Source: Aculops lycopersici
Taxonomy: Eukaryota > Arthropoda > Arachnida > Trombidiformes > Eriophyidae
NCBI GenBank assembly: GCA_015350385.1
Contig: WNKI01000005.1
Location: 22,342-86,341 of the forward strand
Direction of reading: 5' to 3'
DNA: 64,000 bases
Shown: one piece after another, positions 9,180 to 18,456 of the stretch
Layout: each line of letters starts with the position of its first letter
How positions within the stretch are numbered: position 1 is the stretch's first letter
Position numbers and translations under genes: made by a program
Notes under the pieces: model-generated
Seen by the model: the letters and a program-made list of their open reading frames with translations, nothing else
The model's database searches: none
What the model was told of the DNA's origin: nothing

Positions 9180-9545
9180 TGAGGCATTGACCTCGGCCAT
9201 CTGGAGTAAAGGACGACCAGAGGACTCTCGAGCCCAGAAAATCTCAGAGAGACCAGAAATTTAGGCAGTTTGGCAACTCAAAACAGAACAAAATCGAAGA
9301 ATCGTCTTCGACCCAAAAAGGGGCGTGTTAGCGCAGCGTCGCGCAACACAAATCAATGTAAACCAAATCAGTATAAAAACCATGTAACTAACCAAAATAA
9401 AGTTAGTTGTATTCTCGAATTAGTTGAAGCAACACAAAAAAGATTCTCCGCCTCCGCGTCAACCTTAACTTCCCCAGTGTGATAATCTAACAGTCGTGCT
9501 CGGAAGAGAGTTATTAGGAAGAAAGTCAAGACGATACTCGGAACG
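9180..9545. other. No gene recognised; leads into transposase pseudogene
   Basis: Contains a Lys/Arg/Asn-rich open frame (9270-9482) in the same frame as the following transposase relic. It may be the decayed N-terminal part of that gene; no motif confirms it. Confidence 0.35.
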
Positions 9546-10219
9546 ATGAAAAAGATACTCGATATGTACGATTCTGGACGCTCCGAGAAGGGTATCCGTG
9601 GCAAATATCCGTGGTTCAGGCGACAATATCTTTCACGATTCAGAGGTTACGTTGCAGAGGGCGGCTCCAAACTCCACAAGAGAGGAGAAGTCAATAAGTA
9701 TGCTTCCTCAAGATTGGATGACGCTCTGGCTAGAGATTTACATGTACATGAATATATGATTCGTGAATGGGCTTTGAAAAAGGCCGAAGAACTGCAGATG
9801 GAAGATTTCGCGGCCAGCTCGCACTGGATACATGATTTTAAGTAAAAGCATGATAAAGTCTCGCGCAAGGTTACCCATCACACGAGTCGAGCCCAAAGAG
9901 ATAGAGCAGAAGCAATAGAGGCTAGCCGTCTTCGATTTATTGAATCGTATGATGCGTTATGGCACCTCTTTCCGCAGCATCTAATCTTTAATATGGACCA
10001 ATCAAAGTTCTCTTACGAGATATCGAATATACGTTCTCTGGCACGCCGTGGATCTCGTGATCATACATTGAGAATCGACAGCCAAAACAAAAATCAACAT
10101 GAATACACTGTCCTGCCAATGATATCGCGCGATGGGAGGCTTGTTGGCAAGATAATGCTTTGTCTCCGAGAACCAGCTGGCATGGGAGCGATAATACCGC
10201 GACAAGTTCGCTCTTCGTA
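9546..10219 (+). pseudogene. Degenerate relative of the DDE transposase at 2731-4725
   Basis: The frame reads MKKILDMYDSGRSEKGIR-x-YPWFRRQYL, matching MKKIVDMSKSRSEAGIR-x-YPWYRRQYL in the intact transposase. After an in-frame TAA at 9843-9845 the same frame continues with FNMDQSKFSYE (first catalytic Asp), then ISRDGRLVGKIMLCLREP matching TRDGRLTGPLTLCMQEA. It stops at 10217-10219 before the second catalytic Asp. It is therefore a dead paralogue, moderately diverged and in the opposite orientation to the intact copy. Confidence 0.8.
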
Positions 10220-10283
10220 ATAACTATCGATGGCGCCTTTAGGATAATAACAAGCTGCCCGTGCTTTAGCTTGTTGATATTCG

Positions 10284-10553
10284 TCAAGTGCTAGTGGTTA
10301 TGGCAAGTTGATCCATCTCGATACAGATAGTTTTATGTTGTTCAAACTTGGTGGTCACTGAAAAGTTGAATGACAAATCTATAGCTTCAATTATTGCAGC
10401 TGATTGCAAAGACTTGGGGCCGCCGAAGGTAACATTTATGACTCCAGATCGAACACTAGGGACCCCAAATTGTTTCATCACGTCAATTTCTGGTTGTTGC
10501 CATTCCAAATATTCTCTGATCAGATAATAGACAAACATGGAATCGAATTTCAA
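10284..10553 (-). CDS. Unrecognised ORF, probably element-derived
   Basis: An 89-residue frame with no signal peptide, repeat or known motif that I recognise. It lies among mobile-element remnants and the frame may extend upstream without a Met. I would treat it as hypothetical. Confidence 0.2.
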   Translation of the reverse strand: MKFDSMFVYYLIREYLEWQQPEIDVMKQFGVPSVRSGVINVTFGGPKSLQSAAIIEAIDLSFNFSVTTKFEQHKTICIEMDQLAITTST

Positions 10554-11358
10554 GCTAGGAGTTGACTTGGCAATTAGATAGAAACAAGAAGTTCCATCTG
10601 GCTGTATGTCGAAGGATCCTAAGTTAGAATACTCATCATAATGATCATGTTTCTATTAGAAAGATTAAATAAATGATAACTAGAGAATCTTTTTCTTGTT
10701 GTACCGGCTAAGGTCGACTTACAACTACTTTATTTTATGTTAAGTTACATCTTTTTATATTGATTTTCAAACGCTGAAAAATGTTATATGCTTGCGCGAA
10801 GCATTGCCAAAGGCGGTGTGACGCAAACACCGGCCTCTTACACGAAATGCTGATTTACAACGTAAATGTTCGCGCAAGTTGCATAATATTTACCGAAAAT
10901 AGATTGAATCGATGCAAGAGTCTTCTTGTCGTTCTTTTTTTGTTGGTCCTTCTGTTTTGTCCGCTTCTCTTCGTTCGTTGTATAACGGCCGGCGCTTTCG
11001 CAACGGCCATCTGTCAGTTTTGATCATGAGCGGGGCCTCGGCAATGGATGCCTATCAGTTGCAGCTCAACAGTTTCCAAGGGTCATTCCAAATCGAAGTG
11101 ATGTGGGTGTTGATGGTTTGTGGTCGCGTAAACTTGGATGACAATATGATAGTCGCAATATCCAATTGGCAATTAGTAAATAGGTCACACATTGTGAATG
11201 TCAATTTATAACAAAAGGAACTGCATAAATACTAATAAGTTCTACATAGATAGACGCAAAAGGGATGCTAGAATGTAAGCATCAACATTTGGTGCGAATC
11301 ATATGAAGAAATAAGACACGTGCTAACGCGTAGGGCGCGTAAATTCAAAAGGGAGATC
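10554..11358. other. About 800 bp with no recognised gene
   Basis: AT-rich sequence with short, unsupported ORFs on both strands. No tRNA, repeat array or conserved motif was seen. Confidence 0.4.
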
Positions 11359-11557
11359 TGTGTTGCCGCAGACCGCGCATCACAGTGGACACGTGACCGG
11401 GTAGAAAACGTAGTCTCGTTTTTAGTTTAAATAGCGGCTCTTGTGCGAGTTATTAAGTCAGTCGTTGAAGTGAGAAAATAAAGTAATAAGTTCAAGTTGT
11501 CATCGTCGTCATCACAACCCACTTCCTGCACCACCACTGCGCTTAAAACACTTGTGA
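11359..11557 (+). promoter_or_regulatory. Possible LTR promoter/R region
   Basis: A TTTAAATAG box at about 11426-11434 is followed after about 50 bp by GAAAATAAAG (AATAAA at about 11486). This is the tight TATA-to-poly(A) arrangement typical of an LTR R region. No boundaries or partner copy were identified. The envelope-like fragments downstream in the same orientation are consistent with a shrunken LTR element. Confidence 0.3.
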
Positions 11558-11791
11558 TTGCATTGTCTCGATTTGCAATCGAAGAACTTCATGGGACCCA
11601 GAAACGAGCTAGCTGCTCAAGAGTTTCACAAACGATGTATCGATTACAAAACCCGCATGTTTGATCCAATTATCGCAGAACTTGACAGACTCGGTGAATC
11701 AATCAATCATAAGTCTTCAAAAGAGAAGTACAAAATATTTCGCTATCCAATACAGAAGACAGTGCCACGTCAGGCCCGAACATGTGGATAA
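11558..11791 (+). pseudogene. Unidentified element fragment upstream of an envelope-like tail
   Basis: A 77-residue frame, mainly helical and charged, ending at 11791. It shares frame with the membrane-anchor fragment at 11882. It contains no domain that I recognise. It may be the ectodomain part of a decayed envelope-like gene. Confidence 0.25.
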
Positions 11792-11881
11792 GTCGACTAG
11801 TCGTTAGTTCAATATCATGGAACTCGATTAGAACTAAAAGAAGATAACTTAACAGTTTCTTTCCAGTCTATATTAAGGAAA

Positions 11882-12202
11882 TTGGATGCTCTGGATGTGA
11901 TGAACAGCAAATTGAGAGACAATTTGAAAGAGAACCCATTCAATATTATACTTACCTTTGCTAGCTCACCGGAAGGCTGTGCAGCCATTGGAAGCTCATC
12001 ACTGTTATTTGTGGTTTTAGTCTGGCTTTTATTAAGATCCAACAGAAACAACAGCTTAGAAGGAACAACGACCAACGTGAGGGCCATGATTGACCAATCA
12101 ACGAAAGTTATAGAGCCTGAGCCCTTTTATCCAAAACTAACCAATTCTCTACTAACAAGGAGACACTCCTTACACATGACGCGAACTTTAGATTTTTATT
12201 AA
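11882..12202 (+). pseudogene. Envelope-like membrane-anchor fragment
   Basis: An amphipathic stretch leads to a hydrophobic segment (about residues 30-52) and then a basic RSNRNN turn, the pattern of the C-terminus of retroelement envelope proteins. The distal part reads through into the transposon terminal repeat at 12156 and is not genuine coding sequence. Identification rests on topology only. Confidence 0.35.
12156..12200. repeat. Third copy of the DDE-transposon terminal repeat
   Basis: CTAACAAGGAG, then ACTCCTTACACATGACGCG, then GATTTTTATTAACAT, closely matches 2660-2706 in the same orientation. The partner end was not found, so the second DDE element is truncated or interrupted by the Copia element that follows. 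Confidence 0.75.
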
Positions 12203-12541
12203 CATGATTAGATGATTGTGAGTGGTATTTGTGATGAACTTAGTTCTTAACCGAAGGTTTGTTAATTAGATATCCCATGTCTTGGATATAGTGTCAACAA
12301 CACAACATCAATTGGATATAGTGTCGAGTTGTGAGTGTAACTGGACACCACAAATGTCTCAGGTTACACTTGTCACCAAGCACGAATAACGGATCAGGTA
12401 ACACCTGTTACTGGACACTAATTAGATCATGTGACAACTTGTCTAGACATACAAAAACTCGTCTAGACATCACAAGACTAACACGTGATGGTCACGAGGA
12501 TGGACTAGTCACACGACACAGTTTTATCGAGATCGGAGGAG

Positions 12542-12549
12542 TATATAAA
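12542..12549 (+). promoter_or_regulatory. LTR TATA box
   Basis: TATATAAA lies 208 bp before the LTR end. Transcription would be expected to begin about 25-30 bp downstream, near 12570-12580. Confidence 0.6.
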
Positions 12550-12625
12550 GGTGACGATTCGCCAACAATAAACACTTCACTTTTTCATTATCAATCTGAG
12601 CAGTCAACTAGTCACTTCATTCTAA

Positions 12626-12730
12626 GTTTAGTTTAGTTTAGTTTAGTTTAGTTTAGTTTAGTTTAGTTTAGTTTAGTTTAATTTAGTTTAGTTTAGTTTA
12701 GTTTAGTTTAGTTTAGTTTAGTTTAGTTTA
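12626..12730 (+). repeat. GTTTA pentamer array, 21 copies
   Basis: Twenty-one head-to-tail copies of GTTTA with a single variant (ATTTA at 12681-12685). It lies within the LTR, between TATA box and primer-binding site, so it should be transcribed in the R/U5 part of the element RNA. Four copies of the same pentamer occur at 39976-39995. Confidence 0.95.
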
Positions 12731-12757
12731 GTTAGTTAGGTTGCGCCTTTTCCAACA

Positions 12758-12773
12758 TGGTAGCAGGGGAAGG
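12758..12773 (+). other. Primer-binding site for initiator methionine tRNA
   Basis: TGGTAGCAGGGGAAGG follows immediately after the LTR terminal CA at 12756-12757. It is complementary, with two mismatches, to the 3' end of animal initiator tRNA-Met (sense of the site TGGTAGCAGAGGATGG). It fixes the LTR end and the reading direction of the element. Confidence 0.75.
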
Positions 12774-12927
12774 TTAGCAAGGAAGTTAGATCTTTAGCTT
12801 GCTAGTATTTAGACCTTGCAACCTAGCTAGTTTACTAAGAGGACCAATGAACCCCAAATGAACTTGACGGGGAGGCATAGAAGTTGAGCAGCTCAGTACA
12901 GATAGTTATAGTCAGTAAGATCCCAGC

Positions 12928-13137
12928 ATGCCACATGAAGCAGCATCAAAAGCAACTTGTGTTATATGCATCGCAGATAGATTGGGTCTTATGATATTGA
13001 TTCATCGCCACGACCTTGAAACTCCAGATTTTCAATTTGCAAGAGAAATTTTTCGAAGAAAAGAATACTGTATCGACTGTCAAGAGCTACTCAAGAAATT
13101 CTTCCAAGAAGGCGGCTGGGATTGTTCAGAAGAATGA
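12928..13137 (+). CDS. Copia leader ORF 1, CxxC-x33-CxxC protein (ZAD-like)
   Basis: A 69-residue ORF between primer-binding site and Gag. Cys11-x2-Cys14 and Cys48-x2-Cys51 frame a mixed helical segment, and the second pair is followed by an L-x2-FF helix. This resembles the zinc-binding ZAD fold of arthropod transcription factors, although residue-level similarity is weak. Its stop overlaps the next ATG as ATGA at 13134-13137. No such protein is standard in Copia elements. An alternative is that an indel has split a longer Gag extension. Confidence 0.5.
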   Translation: MPHEAASKATCVICIADRLGLMILIHRHDLETPDFQFAREIFRRKEYCIDCQELLKKFFQEGGWDCSEE

Positions 13138-13328
13138 GATCAGAGTGCATTTTGTGTGAGAAGAGTTTTGTGAGGAACGGAAGTGAGGATCTTATGGAAG
13201 TTTTGATACCAGTTAGTGACTTGAGTTCGAATATAATTTCATATGAGTTGAAACGATTTTGTCAAGAGTGCACGAACGTAGTCAAGGCAGTACTTGAAGA
13301 TGACACAACAGTAGACAATGCCCAGTAA
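13134..13328 (+). CDS. Copia leader ORF 2, CxxC-x34-CxxC protein (ZAD-like)
   Basis: A 64-residue ORF starting at the ATG of the ATGA overlap. It repeats the architecture of ORF 1: Cys5-x2-Cys8, 34 residues, Cys43-x2-Cys46, then a short helix. The near-identical spacing implies the two are diverged duplicates of one module. It ends at 13328, eleven bases into the Gag frame whose ATG is at 13318, so the three frames are chained by overlaps. Confidence 0.5.
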   Translation: MRSECILCEKSFVRNGSEDLMEVLIPVSDLSSNIISYELKRFCQECTNVVKAVLEDDTTVDNAQ

Positions 13329-15012
13329 AATCCCAAAGTCAGAAGATCCTCTATTAGTTGACATTGCACCTCAAGCACAAGTTGAACTGTTGAATACAAT
13401 CAAGATGGATACAAGAATTGATTATAAAATTCAAACGTTGGAGCAACACAATTACACAGTGTGGAAGCAACACACTTTGAATATTCTCGAGGCGAAGGAG
13501 CTCGCAGATGTTGTTATTAATGGTCCAGGTAGAGAACCATTGGAACCTTTGACGGCGATGAAATGTCGTCAGGCTAAGGCACTTCTTACTTCGGCATTAA
13601 GTGTAAGTAATCAAATGAAGGTTATTAATTGTGCTACTGCTCATGATATTTGGAATAGATTAGAGGCCATCAACGAGAATAAGTCAAGTTTTGAGAGGGA
13701 GAACCTATTCAATAGATTTCATAGTTACAAGATTCGGAGTGCAAGTGAGATACCCGATGGGATTGGTCAGCTTGAGAGTTTAGCATCTAGACATACACTA
13801 TTAGGAGAACAGATTACAGATGAGGCAATGATGAGTGCTTTATTGAGAGCTTTGCCTAGTGGATTTCAAACTTTTCTCACTGTTTGGAGAGGAACTCCAA
13901 AATCAGAGAGAACTATCAACAACTTAATCACGCGCGTGATGGCTGAGTTAGAGAGTGGAGACATGAAAGTCGAGAAGGCTATGTTAGTGAAGAGGAGAAA
14001 TTTTAGAGGATCAAATCGCAATTACCAAGGGCAAAAACCAGGCTATCCCACTCATGTAAGGAATGGTTCGGTAAGGATCGGGCATCAGGCCTCAGAAAGT
14101 CATGGTAACACTCAAAATCGTAACTACAACAGTCAAGGACCTTGTAGTTCGAATCCGTTCATAAGAAACAACCGAAACAATCAATTCAATAGGGTCGGTC
14201 CAGTTAATCAACATGGAGGCAAGCAGCAACCAGGAATCACCTGTTACGAGTGTGGACAAGTTGGACATATCAAGAGAAACTGTATCAAGAATAGGGAGAG
14301 ACATGTAGCAATGGTGGCAAATACTCATTCTTGTGACGTTAATAATGATGTAAACAGTGTTGAATGGTTAGTGGATAGTGGAGCAACTATTCATATAACC
14401 AAAAGTAAAGATATCTTAAGCGATTACACAGAGTTGTCTGAACCAATTGATATCTTTGTTGGCAATAGGAGCAGCATGCAGGCTGTGGGTATCGGCAAAT
14501 CTGTTACGAAAGGTATAACTATCTTCAATGTTCACTATGTTCCTGAAGCTAGTGACAATTTGCTCTCTGAACAATGTGCAGCGGTAATGGGAAATCGCAT
14601 TATCAGTGATGCGAAGGCAAAAATCTTCTACAATGCTCGTGGTCAAGCGATTGCACGAGCCCCATTGATCAATCATTCATATGTTCTAAAGTTGCCGATT
14701 ATATCGAATAAACAAGCACCTTGGAGACCATGGGAAGATAAGCCAACTCCTCAGTTGAATGCATACAGAGCTGTAGTTTTGGGAACTTGGCACAAGAGAT
14801 TCGCTCATGCTCCTAGGTCCACAATCGAAAGGATGGCCAAACTTGATATTGTGAATGGATTGTCAATTGAAGGACCATTGGATGTTCGTTGCACTTCTTG
14901 CATTGAAGGTAAAGAGAAGTTTACCAGTCACCCGTCACGACAGACCAACAAGGTTCAAATAGTACATGCGCTCCAGGTGAGCCCACAGGTGCTCACCTGG
15001 AGCGCCAGCTAG
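13318..15012 (+). pseudogene. Copia Gag-protease-integrase polyprotein, 3' truncated
   Basis: Residues about 35-230 are the Copia-type Gag (UBN2-like: W-x-Q-H, A-H-DIWNRLE, LLRALPSGF). A CCHC zinc knuckle follows (C-x2-C-x4-H-x4-C, residues about 320-333). The aspartic protease active site WLVDSGATIHIT is at about 357-368. The GAG-pre-integrase region with WHKRFAHAP and a C-x2-C (CTSC) completes the integrase zinc-binding module at about 485-530. Copia similarity ends at QIVHA (about 14967); the final residues come from the inserted inverted repeat and Tc1-like sequence. Confidence 0.9.
14968..15005. repeat. 15-bp perfect inverted repeat at an insertion junction
   Basis: Arms 14968-14982 (GCGCTCCAGGTGAGC) and 14991-15005 are exact reverse complements with an 8-base loop. 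The hairpin sits where the Copia reading frame breaks and Tc1-like sequence begins. Confidence 0.85.
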
Positions 15013-15173
15013 GCAACTACCCGGAGCCACCCGGAAGTGTGCTTGAGTTGTGGGAGCGCCTGAAGCTGGAGTGGGAGAGGCTCAGCCCGGAGGTTTGCCA
15101 AAACCTCATTGGGTCGATGCCCGGGAGGATGGCGGCGGTGATAAGGAGGAAAGGGGGAAACACCGACTACTAA
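15002..15173 (+). pseudogene. Tc1/mariner-like transposase, C-terminal fragment
   Basis: One frame reads NYPEPPGSVLELWERLK, then LEWERLSPEVCQNLIGSMP, then GRMAAVIRRKGGNTDY and TAA at 15171-15173. This is the usual C-terminal end of Tc1 transposases (EW...LI-SMP-R-AVI---KG--T-Y). Everything upstream of these 55 or so residues, including the catalytic triad, is missing. Confidence 0.8.
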
Positions 15174-15387
15174 TGAGGTTTGGCAAGACCCTCGGCAGGC
15201 GCTCACAAAAGTGGCCACGCGAGGTGGTCCCAGTGATAGAGATAGTGAGAGAGAAAGCGAGAGAAACAGAGGCAATCTGTGTGTGCAAACCAAAGAAGAA
15301 ACAACGTGCTCAATGTTAAAAGCAATAATAAATAAGAAAAGTTCCTATTCTAAATATAATTCATCAAGTTTATTCATCTCATCAAGA

Positions 15388-15414
15388 TCGTGGCCAGTTT
15401 TGAGAGGCACTGTA
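15388..15414 (+). repeat. 27-bp direct repeat, copy 1
   Basis: Identical to 15732-15758. It contains GGCCAGTTTTGAGAGGCAC. Similarity ends abruptly after CACTGTA. Confidence 0.9.
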
Positions 15415-15467
15415 TAATCAAAGTCTTTAATAAATTGCTTCACTAGTTCTTTAGTCTAACACTTTTT

Positions 15468-15530
15468 TGCCTTAAGGCATTTTTCTCTGTGCCGCTCATT
15501 TCATTTTCTGTGCAAAAGTGCCTTAAGGCA
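15468..15530. repeat. Pair of TGCCTTAAGGCA palindromes
   Basis: The perfect 12-bp palindrome TGCCTTAAGGCA occurs at 15468-15479 and 15519-15530, with 39 bases between the copies. It could be a dimeric protein-binding site or part of an element end. Confidence 0.6.
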
Positions 15531-15731
15531 TGCCTGACCCACAACACCAGCACCCGCTCACAAAAGCGGCTACAACGTGCGCATCAAATAAAATCGGCAT
15601 CAAATGTAAACAGAAGAAGTTACGAGCGCAAGAAGAATACAATTAGAAGAAGCATCAAGAAATCGATCAAGACCAAGGAAATTAGCAGGAAGAAGCCTCA
15701 AAAAGTTTATCAGACATCAATAATCAAGAAT

Positions 15732-15758
15732 TCGTGGCCAGTTTTGAGAGGCACTGTA
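15732..15758 (+). repeat. 27-bp direct repeat, copy 2, abutting the ankyrin start
   Basis: Identical to 15388-15414. It ends 14 bases before the likely ankyrin start codon at 15773, so it forms part of the 5' UTR or of the splice-acceptor region of the first repeat exon. Confidence 0.9.
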
Positions 15759-15772
15759 ATTTGGCTCCGGAG

Positions 15773-16183
15773 ATGCCACTGAACTCGTTGCTTCGCGCTG
15801 CCCGTGCCGGCAACATGAAGCGAGTGGTCGAGTTCATTGAGGACGAGCTTGTTGATATAAATGCAAGCAATCAGAATGGACTAACCGCCTTGCACTCGGC
15901 CAGTAAGGAGGGACATACTCGAATAATCGAGGAGTTGATCTCACGTGGGGCAAATGTGCATGCTAAAACTCTCAAGGGTAACACGGCACTCCATATAGCC
16001 TCTTTGGCTGGCCATGAGCCAGTTGTTAGATTGCTTATAGCCAATGGAGCTGATGTAGATGCCCAATCTGTGAGCGGTTTTACTGCTCTCTATATGGCAG
16101 CTCAAGAGAATCACGAATCTATTGTCAGGTTGTTGCTCGCCAATGGGGCCAACCAGAACATTGCCACGACCGACGGTTTTACG
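15773..16183 (+). CDS. Ank2: Ankyrin exon 1: ankyrin repeats 1 to 5 (part)
   Basis: The first good ATG is at 15773 (MPLNSLLRAARAGN). The frame is open further upstream to about 15686, but with only a GTG in the 27-bp repeat, so an upstream non-coding or coding exon remains possible. Repeats 1-4 are complete, each about 33 residues with the TALH or TPLH signature, and repeat 5 starts at the end. LLRAARAGN and QNGLTALHSASKEGH correspond to the start of vertebrate and fly ankyrins. The donor is ACG|GTAAGT at 16183/16184, phase 0. Confidence 0.85.
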
Positions 16184-16373
16184 GTAAGTTTAAAGATTTT
16201 GCAAAACAGATGACGCAATCTAGACGAGCTGGACTTAACCACTAAAATATACACAGAATGTCAGTCAGGACACAAACTAACTTGAGTTTTCCCATTTTCT
16301 ACTCCCATTTTTCCACACCAATCGCACTATTCAATCATCACAAAACACGACACCAACAAAACAAAATAAACAG
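16184..16373 (+). other. Ankyrin intron 1 (190 bp)
   Basis: GTAAGT at the 5' end and AAATAAACAG at the 3' end. Removal joins DGFT to PLAVAMQQGHE, the uninterrupted consensus of repeat 5. Confidence 0.85.
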
Positions 16374-18456
16374 CCTCTAGCGGTTGCAATGCAACAAGGC
16401 CATGAACAAATCGCCTCAATCCTTTTGAACAACGAGGCCAAGGGCAAGATTAGATTTCCCGGAACCACTGAGTCAGGTAGGAGTCTATTGCATATTGCGG
16501 CCAAAAAAGATGATCGCGCCGCTGCCGCCCTACTTATACAGAACAATATTAGCCCAGATGTGACCTCAAAGTCTGGCTTCACCGCCCTACATGTTGCCTG
16601 CCATTATGGAAACGAGAGTGTGGCCAAGTTGTTAATTGATCGTCAAGCGGATGTAAACTTTCAAGCCAAACACAACATAACTCCCCTACACGTTGCGGCC
16701 AAATGGGGCCAGGGTAAGTTGGTCAATCTATTGCTGGCCAACCGGGCGAGAATCGACGCAACTACTCGAGATGGGCTAACTCCATTGCATTGTGCCGCGC
16801 GTAGTGGCCACGATCAGGTGGTTGAAGATCTTATCCGGCGAGGGGCTCCTATTTCGGCCAAAACTAGAAGCGGACTGGCTCCACTCCATATGGCAACTCA
16901 AGGCGACCACTTAAAGTCGGCTCAAATTTTATTAAGCAATGGGGCGCCTGTGGATGACGTAACAGTTGACTACCTGACCGCTCTTCATGTGGCCAGTCAT
17001 TGTGGGCACGTTAATGTTGCAAAATTGTTGCTCGCCAGCAAAGCCGATCCCAACTTCCGTGCCCAGAACGGATTCACCTCTCTTCATATTGCCTGCAAGA
17101 AGAATCGTTTGAAAATAGTGGAGTTATTGTTGAAACATGGCGCCTCAATGAACTCGGTCACTGAATCCGGCCTAACACCTTTACATGTGGCCTCATTTAT
17201 GGGCTGTGTTAATATTGTAATCTACCTGCTGGATAATGGAGCCCAACTTGAACCGGTAACTGTTCGAGGCGAGACCCCTTTACACTTGGCAACACGCGCA
17301 AATCAAATCGACGTTATCAACGTGCTGCTCAGGTATGGTGCAAATGTTGACGCTCGCGCAAAGGAGTCACAAACGGCTTTGCATATAGCAGCTCGATTGG
17401 GCAACGCGGATATCGCTAGGCTCCTCATCGAGCAGGGCATTGATGTTGACGCGCCCACAAAGGATAGTTACACGGCTCTGCATATAGCGGCAAAGGAGGG
17501 ACACGAGAGTGTGGTGGCCATGCTGCTGGACAATGGCGCAAATATATCCTGCGCCACCCGAAATCACGGATTCACTCCCCTCCATTTGGCCTCCAAGTAT
17601 GGAATCGATGGAGTTGTAGACTTGCTGTTGAGCTATGGGGCGCCCGTTGACGCCCAGGGCAAGAATGGCGTCACCTCGCTGCACGTTGCCACCCACTATG
17701 ATCACCCGTCAGTTGTGCAATTGCTTCTTATGGACCGAGGTCCGCGTCAGCCGGGCGCATCGCCTCACGCAATGGCCAAAAATGGATACACTGCACTGCA
17801 TATAGCGGCAAAGGGCAATCGACTGGACATAGCGGATGCTATTCTTCGCTCCGACGCGAATCCCAATGCCGAATCCAAGGCCGGCTTCTGTCCTCTCCAT
17901 TTGGCCGCCCAAGAGGGACGAGCCGATATGGCGGCCCTGTTGTTGAACAATGGCGCCAAGGTAAATTGTAGGGCAAAGAACGGAATCACACCGTTGCATT
18001 TGTGCGCCCAAGAGGATCACGTAAATGTGGCCCAATTGTTGGTTAAACGAGGCGCCTTCCTGGACGAGCAGACTAAAGGCGGCTTCACGCCCCTTCATGT
18101 GGCGTCCCATTTTGCCCGGCTCAAGATGATCCGTTTCCTGTTGGCCAACGGGGCCAATGTGAACATACCCGCCGCTTCCGGCTACACGCCCGTCCATCAA
18201 GCCTCGCAACAGGGCAACCCGGAGATAGTTGAGCTGTTGCTTGAGTATAACGCTAAGCCAGATGCGCTTACTGAATCGGGCCAAACGGCGCTAAGTATTG
18301 CGGAGAATCTAGGCTACGTATCGATTGTTGACACGCTTCGTGTAGTAACTGAAACTGTTGTCAAGACAACCAGAACCACAGTAACAGAAGAGAAGTTCAA
18401 GATTGTGGCGCCAGAAACGATGCAAGAAACGTTTGTTAGCGACTCAGAGGACGAAG
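16374..18456 (+). CDS. Ank2: Ankyrin exon 2: ankyrin repeats 5 to 24
   Basis: Twenty consecutive repeats, making 24 with exon 1, the canonical number for ankyrin-1, -2 and -3. They form the solenoid that binds membrane proteins. Repeat 18 carries a six-residue insertion (PRQPGA). The last repeat is followed by SIVDTLRVVTET, a Thr-rich strand, then APETMQETFVSDSEDEG, the conserved end of the repeat domain in invertebrate ankyrins. The donor is GAAG|GTAAGT at 18456/18457, phase 1. All twenty repeats sitting in one exon indicates intron loss compared with vertebrate genes. Confidence 0.95.

Larger units (their letters stand above)
12300..14969 (+). mobile_element. Copia-type LTR retrotransposon, 5' half (LTR, leader ORFs, Gag, protease, integrase start)
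   Basis: Order: LTR with TATA box, GTTTA array, CA end, primer-binding site, two short cysteine-motif ORFs, then a Gag-protease-integrase frame. It is cut off in the integrase zinc-binding region by a Tc1-like fragment at about 14968. The LTR left boundary is not resolved (somewhere between 12200 and 12540). It belongs to the same superfamily as the 3' half at 1-1945, but the order and distance make it a separate insertion. Confidence 0.8.
15174..15772. other. Repeat-rich stretch just upstream of ankyrin
   Basis: Two diverged direct copies of a unit of about 200 bp can be traced (about 15194-15414 and 15555-15758). Both begin near GCTCACAAAAG and end in an identical 27-bp stretch. The first copy carries AATAAA-like sequence. 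Between them are two 12-bp palindromes. There is no independent gene. Confidence 0.5.

Noticed and set aside
12626..12730. GTTTA array as a telomere or interstitial telomeric repeat
   Set aside because: The unit is not the arthropod TTAGG repeat and the array lies inside an LTR defined by a TATA box and primer-binding site.
1..14969. The two Copia halves as one rearranged element
   Set aside because: The 5' half lies to the right of the 3' half in the same orientation, and the left half runs off the window, so two insertions are simpler.
17709..18284. 191-codon minus-strand ORF opposite ankyrin repeats
   Set aside because: Periodic shadow of the 33-residue repeats on the coding strand.
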